DNA of 7,685 nucleotides. It comes from JAGUYA01 sp043802425 (GTDB taxonomy: Bacteria > Omnitrophota > Gorgyraeia > Gygaellales > Profunditerraquicolaceae). The translations under genes were made by a program, and so were the position numbers. The DNA lies in assembly GCA_043802425.1 (NCBI GenBank), contig JAZDLA010000081.1, positions 1 to 7,685 on the forward strand, written 5' to 3'. Position 1 is the first letter of the stretch. Every line of letters starts with the position of its first letter. Below, piece after piece: positions 5,400-7,685 of this stretch. The notes under the pieces were generated by a model that saw only the letters and a list, made by a program, of their open reading frames with translations, did no database searches and was not told where the DNA came from.

Positions 5400-6377
5400 A
5401 TGAAAAAAGTAGGTATAATCGGCGTAGGCGAGTATCTGCCGAAAAAGATTTTAACCAATCTTGACTTAGAGAAGATGGTGGATACTTCTGATGAATGGAT
5501 CACCGCGCGCACCGGCATAAAACAGAGGCGGCTGGCAGCCGGTAACGAAGCGGCTTCGGATTTAGCAGTCAACGCAGCCAGGGAAGCATTGAAAAACGCG
5601 GGGCTCAAGGCCCAGGAAATAGATTTAATCATTGTGGCTACGATTACGCCAGATATGCAGTTTCCTTCTACAGCCTGTTTTGTGCAGGCTGCCCTCGGCG
5701 CAAAGAATGCAGCTTGTTTTGATATCTCTGCTGCTTGCGCAGGATTTGTTTATGCCATCGTGATTGCTCAGCAATTTATTGCCCGGGGCGCTTATCAGAA
5801 TGTTTTAGTGGTGGGGGCTGAAGTTTTATCTTCTATAACTGACTGGAAAGATAGAAATACCTGTGTTCTCTTCGGCGATGGTGCGGGCGCGGCTGTACTT
5901 TCGCAGGTAAAATCCGGCGGCATACTCTCCGCGCATTTAGGCACCGACGGCGCCATGACAGATTTATTGATGCTTCCCGCAGGTGGTTCGCGAAATCCGG
6001 CCACGCATAAAACCATAGATAAACGGCTGCATTATTTAAAAATGGAAGGTAATGAAATATTTAAGTTAGCGGTAAAGATTATGACTGACGCAGCGCAGGT
6101 TGCTTTAAAGAAAGCCGGATTAGAATGTAAGGATATAGATTTGGTGATTCCGCATCAGGCTAATATCCGCATTATTTTAGCCATGGCCAAGAGGCTGGGG
6201 TTACCTGAGGATAGGGTTTACTTGAATATAAAAAAATACGGAAATATGTCTTCGGCTTCTACGGCTACTGCGCTTTGCGAGGCAGTTAAGGAAGGTAGAA
6301 TTAAAAAAGGCGATATTGTTCTTCTGGATGCCTTTGGCGCAGGCCTGGTTTGGGGTGCTTGTTTAGTCAAATGGTAA
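5400..6377 (+). CDS. fabH: 3-oxoacyl-ACP synthase III (KAS III)
   Basis: Starts type II fatty acid synthesis by condensing an acyl-CoA primer, usually acetyl-CoA, with malonyl-ACP to form 3-oxoacyl-ACP. It has 325 residues, close to the usual 317-330. The thiolase-fold catalytic triad is complete: C113 in DISAACAGFVYA, H252 in IPHQANIRI and N282 in KKYGNMSSAST. Other signatures are the SDEWITARTGIKQRR segment (about 30-44), LFGDGAGAAVL and the C-terminal DAFGAGLVWGA. Whether it prefers straight or branched primers cannot be read from the sequence. It starts 10 nt after plsX without a clear Shine-Dalgarno (A-rich leader), and its TAA overlaps the fabD ATG by one base (TAATG). Confidence 0.97.
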   Translation: MKKVGIIGVGEYLPKKILTNLDLEKMVDTSDEWITARTGIKQRRLAAGNEAASDLAVNAAREALKNAGLKAQEIDLIIVATITPDMQFPSTACFVQAALGAKNAACFDISAACAGFVYAIVIAQQFIARGAYQNVLVVGAEVLSSITDWKDRNTCVLFGDGAGAAVLSQVKSGGILSAHLGTDGAMTDLLMLPAGGSRNPATHKTIDKRLHYLKMEGNEIFKLAVKIMTDAAQVALKKAGLECKDIDLVIPHQANIRIILAMAKRLGLPEDRVYLNIKKYGNMSSASTATALCEAVKEGRIKKGDIVLLDAFGAGLVWGACLVKW

Positions 6378-7306
6378 TGGATAAGACCGCTTTTTTATTC
6401 GCCGGCCAGGGTAGCCAATATATAGGTATGGGAAAGGATTTATATGAGACCTTTCCTGAGAGTAAAGTGGTCTTTGATAAGGCAGATCAGGTTTTAGGTT
6501 TTGCGCTTTCGAGGCTCTGTTTTGAAGGTCAACAGCAGGAGTTGACCCAGACCCAGAATTGCCAACCTGCGATATTAACCATGAGTATTGCGGCGTGGGA
6601 GGCATTTAAGTCAGTTAGGAGTTACGAGTCAGGAGTTGGGAATTACGTTGCAGGATTAAGCCTAGGCGAGTATTCGGCGCTGGTAGCAGCAGAAGCGATA
6701 AGTTTTGAAGACGCCGTTTATCTAGTAAGGAAGCGCGGGGAGTTTATGGAAGAAGAAGCTAAGGCTTCTTGCGGCAGCATGGCTTCTATTTTAGGGTTAG
6801 ATTTAGCAGCAATCAGAGATATTTGTGTAAAGACCAGGACTGAGGTCGCCAATATAAATTGTCCGGGTCAAATCGTTATTTCCGGAGGTAAGAGGGAGAT
6901 TCAAGAGGCTGAAGGTAGGGCCTTAGCGCAGGGCGCAAAAAAGGTCATCTTATTAGAGGTAAGCGGGGCATTCCACTCTTCATTTATGAAGGGGGCAGCT
7001 TTAAAATTAGCCGGGGAGTTAGAGAAGATTAAAATAGAGCCACCCAGGATACCGGTGGTGAGCAATGTTACAGCCAGACTGGTTAGCGGAGCGCAAGAGA
7101 TTAAAGATAATCTGATTAAACAGATCACTACCAGTGTGCTTTGGGAAGATTCCATGAAGTTTATATTAGCTGAAGGAATTACAGGCTTTATTGAATTCGG
7201 CCCGGGTAAGGTCCTAAAAGGCCTGATGCGCAGGATTGATCAGGCAGCAGAGGTAACTAATATCGAAAAGAAGGAAGATGTCGTCAATTTAGCAGGTAGT
7301 ATGTAG
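6377..7306 (+). CDS. fabD: Malonyl-CoA:ACP transacylase
   Basis: Transfers malonyl from CoA to acyl carrier protein, providing the extender unit for FabH and later condensing enzymes. From ATG 6377 it is 309 residues, the same length as E. coli FabD. Motifs are FAGQGSQYIGMG near the N-terminus (GQGSQ 10-14), QPAILT, the nucleophile S95 in GLSLGEYSAL, the RGEFMEEEA segment, NCPGQIVISG, the catalytic H200 in SGAFHSSFM, and EFGPGKVLKGL. Upstream starts at TTG 6350 and ATG 6371 exist; I chose 6377 because it gives the family N-terminus and a TAATG coupling with fabH. No Shine-Dalgarno is evident. The loop before the nucleophile (KSVRSYESGVGNY) is a few residues longer than usual by eye and is encoded by heptanucleotide repeats. 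Confidence 0.96.
   Translation: MDKTAFLFAGQGSQYIGMGKDLYETFPESKVVFDKADQVLGFALSRLCFEGQQQELTQTQNCQPAILTMSIAAWEAFKSVRSYESGVGNYVAGLSLGEYSALVAAEAISFEDAVYLVRKRGEFMEEEAKASCGSMASILGLDLAAIRDICVKTRTEVANINCPGQIVISGGKREIQEAEGRALAQGAKKVILLEVSGAFHSSFMKGAALKLAGELEKIKIEPPRIPVVSNVTARLVSGAQEIKDNLIKQITTSVLWEDSMKFILAEGITGFIEFGPGKVLKGLMRRIDQAAEVTNIEKKEDVVNLAGSM
6610..6644. repeat. Five degenerate heptanucleotide repeats (consensus AGGAGTT) inside fabD
   Basis: Five 7-nt units in a row: GTCAGTT, AGGAGTT, ACGAGTC, AGGAGTT and GGGAATT. Two units are identical and most others differ by one or two bases. On the minus strand the consensus can be phased as TAACTCC. They encode the loop S-V-R-S-Y-E-S-G-V-G-N, which lies just before the FabD nucleophile motif. 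A 7-nt period is not a codon multiple, so the periodicity is a DNA property, not a protein repeat. Confidence 0.6.
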
Positions 7307-7309
7307 GGT

Positions 7310-7351
7310 TCTATCCCTAACACCTAGCTACTATCTGCTACCTACTTTTAT
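7310..7351. repeat. Degenerate heptanucleotide array (CTANCTA-like) in the fabD-fabG gap
   Basis: The 60-nt gap 7307-7366 contains CTA or CT(T) at 7317, 7324, 7331, 7338 and 7345, an exact 7-nt period (CTAACAC, CTAGCTA, CTATCTG, CTACCTA, CTTTTAT). Phased one base later the units read TANCTNC, close to the minus-strand consensus TAACTCC of the array inside fabD. No terminator or clear promoter is visible in the gap. Confidence 0.45.
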
Positions 7352-7355
7352 TCTT

Positions 7356-7362
7356 AGGGAGG
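7356..7362 (+). promoter_or_regulatory. Shine-Dalgarno for fabG
   Basis: AGGGAGG lies 4 nt before ATG 7367 (core GGAGG at 7358-7362). It is a strong site with short spacing. Its upstream edge, TTAGGG (7354-7359), is complementary to CCCTAA at 7315-7320. Confidence 0.75.
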
Positions 7363-7366
7363 CAGA

Positions 7367-7685
7367 ATGCGTCTTGAAAATAAGGTGGCTCTAGTTACGG
7401 GTGCTGCTGGAGGTATTGGCAGAGAGATTGCCCTGAAGTTTGCGGCCGAGGGTGCCGATATTGTTGTGGGCGATGTAAACATGGAAAAGGCAGATAAGAC
7501 CTGTCAGGATATCGAGGCCTTAGGCAGGAAGGCCCTGACCTTAGAACTGGATGTTACGGATTACGCAAAGGTTACTCAAGGTATAAACAAAATTCTTGAC
7601 AAATTTGGGAAGGTTGATATATTAGTTAACAATGCCGGCATCACTAAAGATGGCTTGATACTACGTATGGATGATGCCGAGTGGG
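7367..7685 (+). CDS. fabG: 3-oxoacyl-ACP reductase (N-terminal 106 residues; runs off the window)
   Basis: Short-chain dehydrogenase/reductase that reduces 3-oxoacyl-ACP to 3-hydroxyacyl-ACP in each fatty-acid elongation cycle. Visible are MRLENKVALVTGAAGGIGREIA with the Rossmann TGxxxGIG motif at residues 11-18, an aspartate D36 at the end of beta strand 2 (VVGDVN), LDVTD at 61-65, and the NNAG motif at 88-91 followed by ITKDGLILRM, which is characteristic of FabG. The catalytic Ser-Tyr-Lys residues would lie beyond the window, so activity cannot be judged. The frame is open to the last base. Position after fabD fits the standard fabHDG order, and acpP would be expected next. D36 without a nearby basic residue suggests NADH rather than NADPH as cofactor. 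Confidence 0.93.
   Translation, partial: MRLENKVALVTGAAGGIGREIALKFAAEGADIVVGDVNMEKADKTCQDIEALGRKALTLELDVTDYAKVTQGINKILDKFGKVDILVNNAGITKDGLILRMDDAEW

Noticed and set aside
6350..6376. Upstream TTG 6350 or ATG 6371 as the fabD start
   Set aside because: TTG 6350 would overlap fabH by 28 nt and add MGCLFSQMV, absent from the family. ATG 6377 gives the usual MxxxAFLFAGQGSQ start and a TAATG junction.
1033..7198. Seven GAATTC sites, more than expected by chance in 7.7 kb
   Set aside because: Most encode Glu-Phe or similar common codon pairs (GAA TTC) in this codon usage. It shows no avoidance and no evidence of a restriction system.
7304..7319. TAGGG-TTCTAT-CCCTA as a terminator after fabD
   Set aside because: The stem is only 5 bp and no U-run follows directly; fabG continues on the same strand with a strong ribosome binding site.

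Overview
The window is a tightly packed, single-strand (+) bacterial housekeeping cluster. It reads: tail of an unrecognised gene, a possible 17-residue peptide, a BatD-like secreted protein, recG, rsmD, coaD, a YceD/DUF177 gene, rpmF, plsX, fabH, fabD and the first 106 codons of fabG. No gene could be supported on the minus strand. No tRNA, rRNA, CRISPR array, transposase or phage gene was seen. The recG-rsmD-coaD / DUF177-rpmF-plsX-fabHDG order is familiar from Firmicutes and several candidate phyla. The BatD-type exported protein, the absence of fapR and the short repeats make me lean towards a Gram-negative-type uncultured lineage such as Omnitrophota. That assignment is inference only and would need a phylogeny.

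Region 1-640 is the least ordinary part: an unidentified C-terminal tail, a micro-ORF rich in lysine with a CxxC motif, and a BatD-like protein cut down to one domain. From 640 to 7306 every gene abuts or overlaps the next, with spacings between -14 and +10 nt. This implies one polycistronic message with translational coupling. The only clear gap is the 60 nt between fabD and fabG, which holds a degenerate heptanucleotide array and a strong Shine-Dalgarno.

Functionally, RecG (fork reversal and repair) and RsmD (16S rRNA methylation) lead into CoaD, which makes the CoA precursor that supplies acyl-CoA and the ACP prosthetic group. YceD and bL32 form the conserved ribosome-linked pair. PlsX, FabH, FabD and FabG are the first steps of type II fatty acid synthesis and the acyl-phosphate branch into phospholipid. 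The proteins themselves look intact and ordinary.

I did not find a convincing new multi-gene system. The most interesting signals are small: a GC-rich 16-bp perfect palindrome sitting in what looks like a 12-codon in-frame insertion in recG; heptanucleotide repeats inside fabD and again, in the opposite orientation, after it; the 17-aa lysine-rich CxxC micro-ORF; and the truncated BatD.
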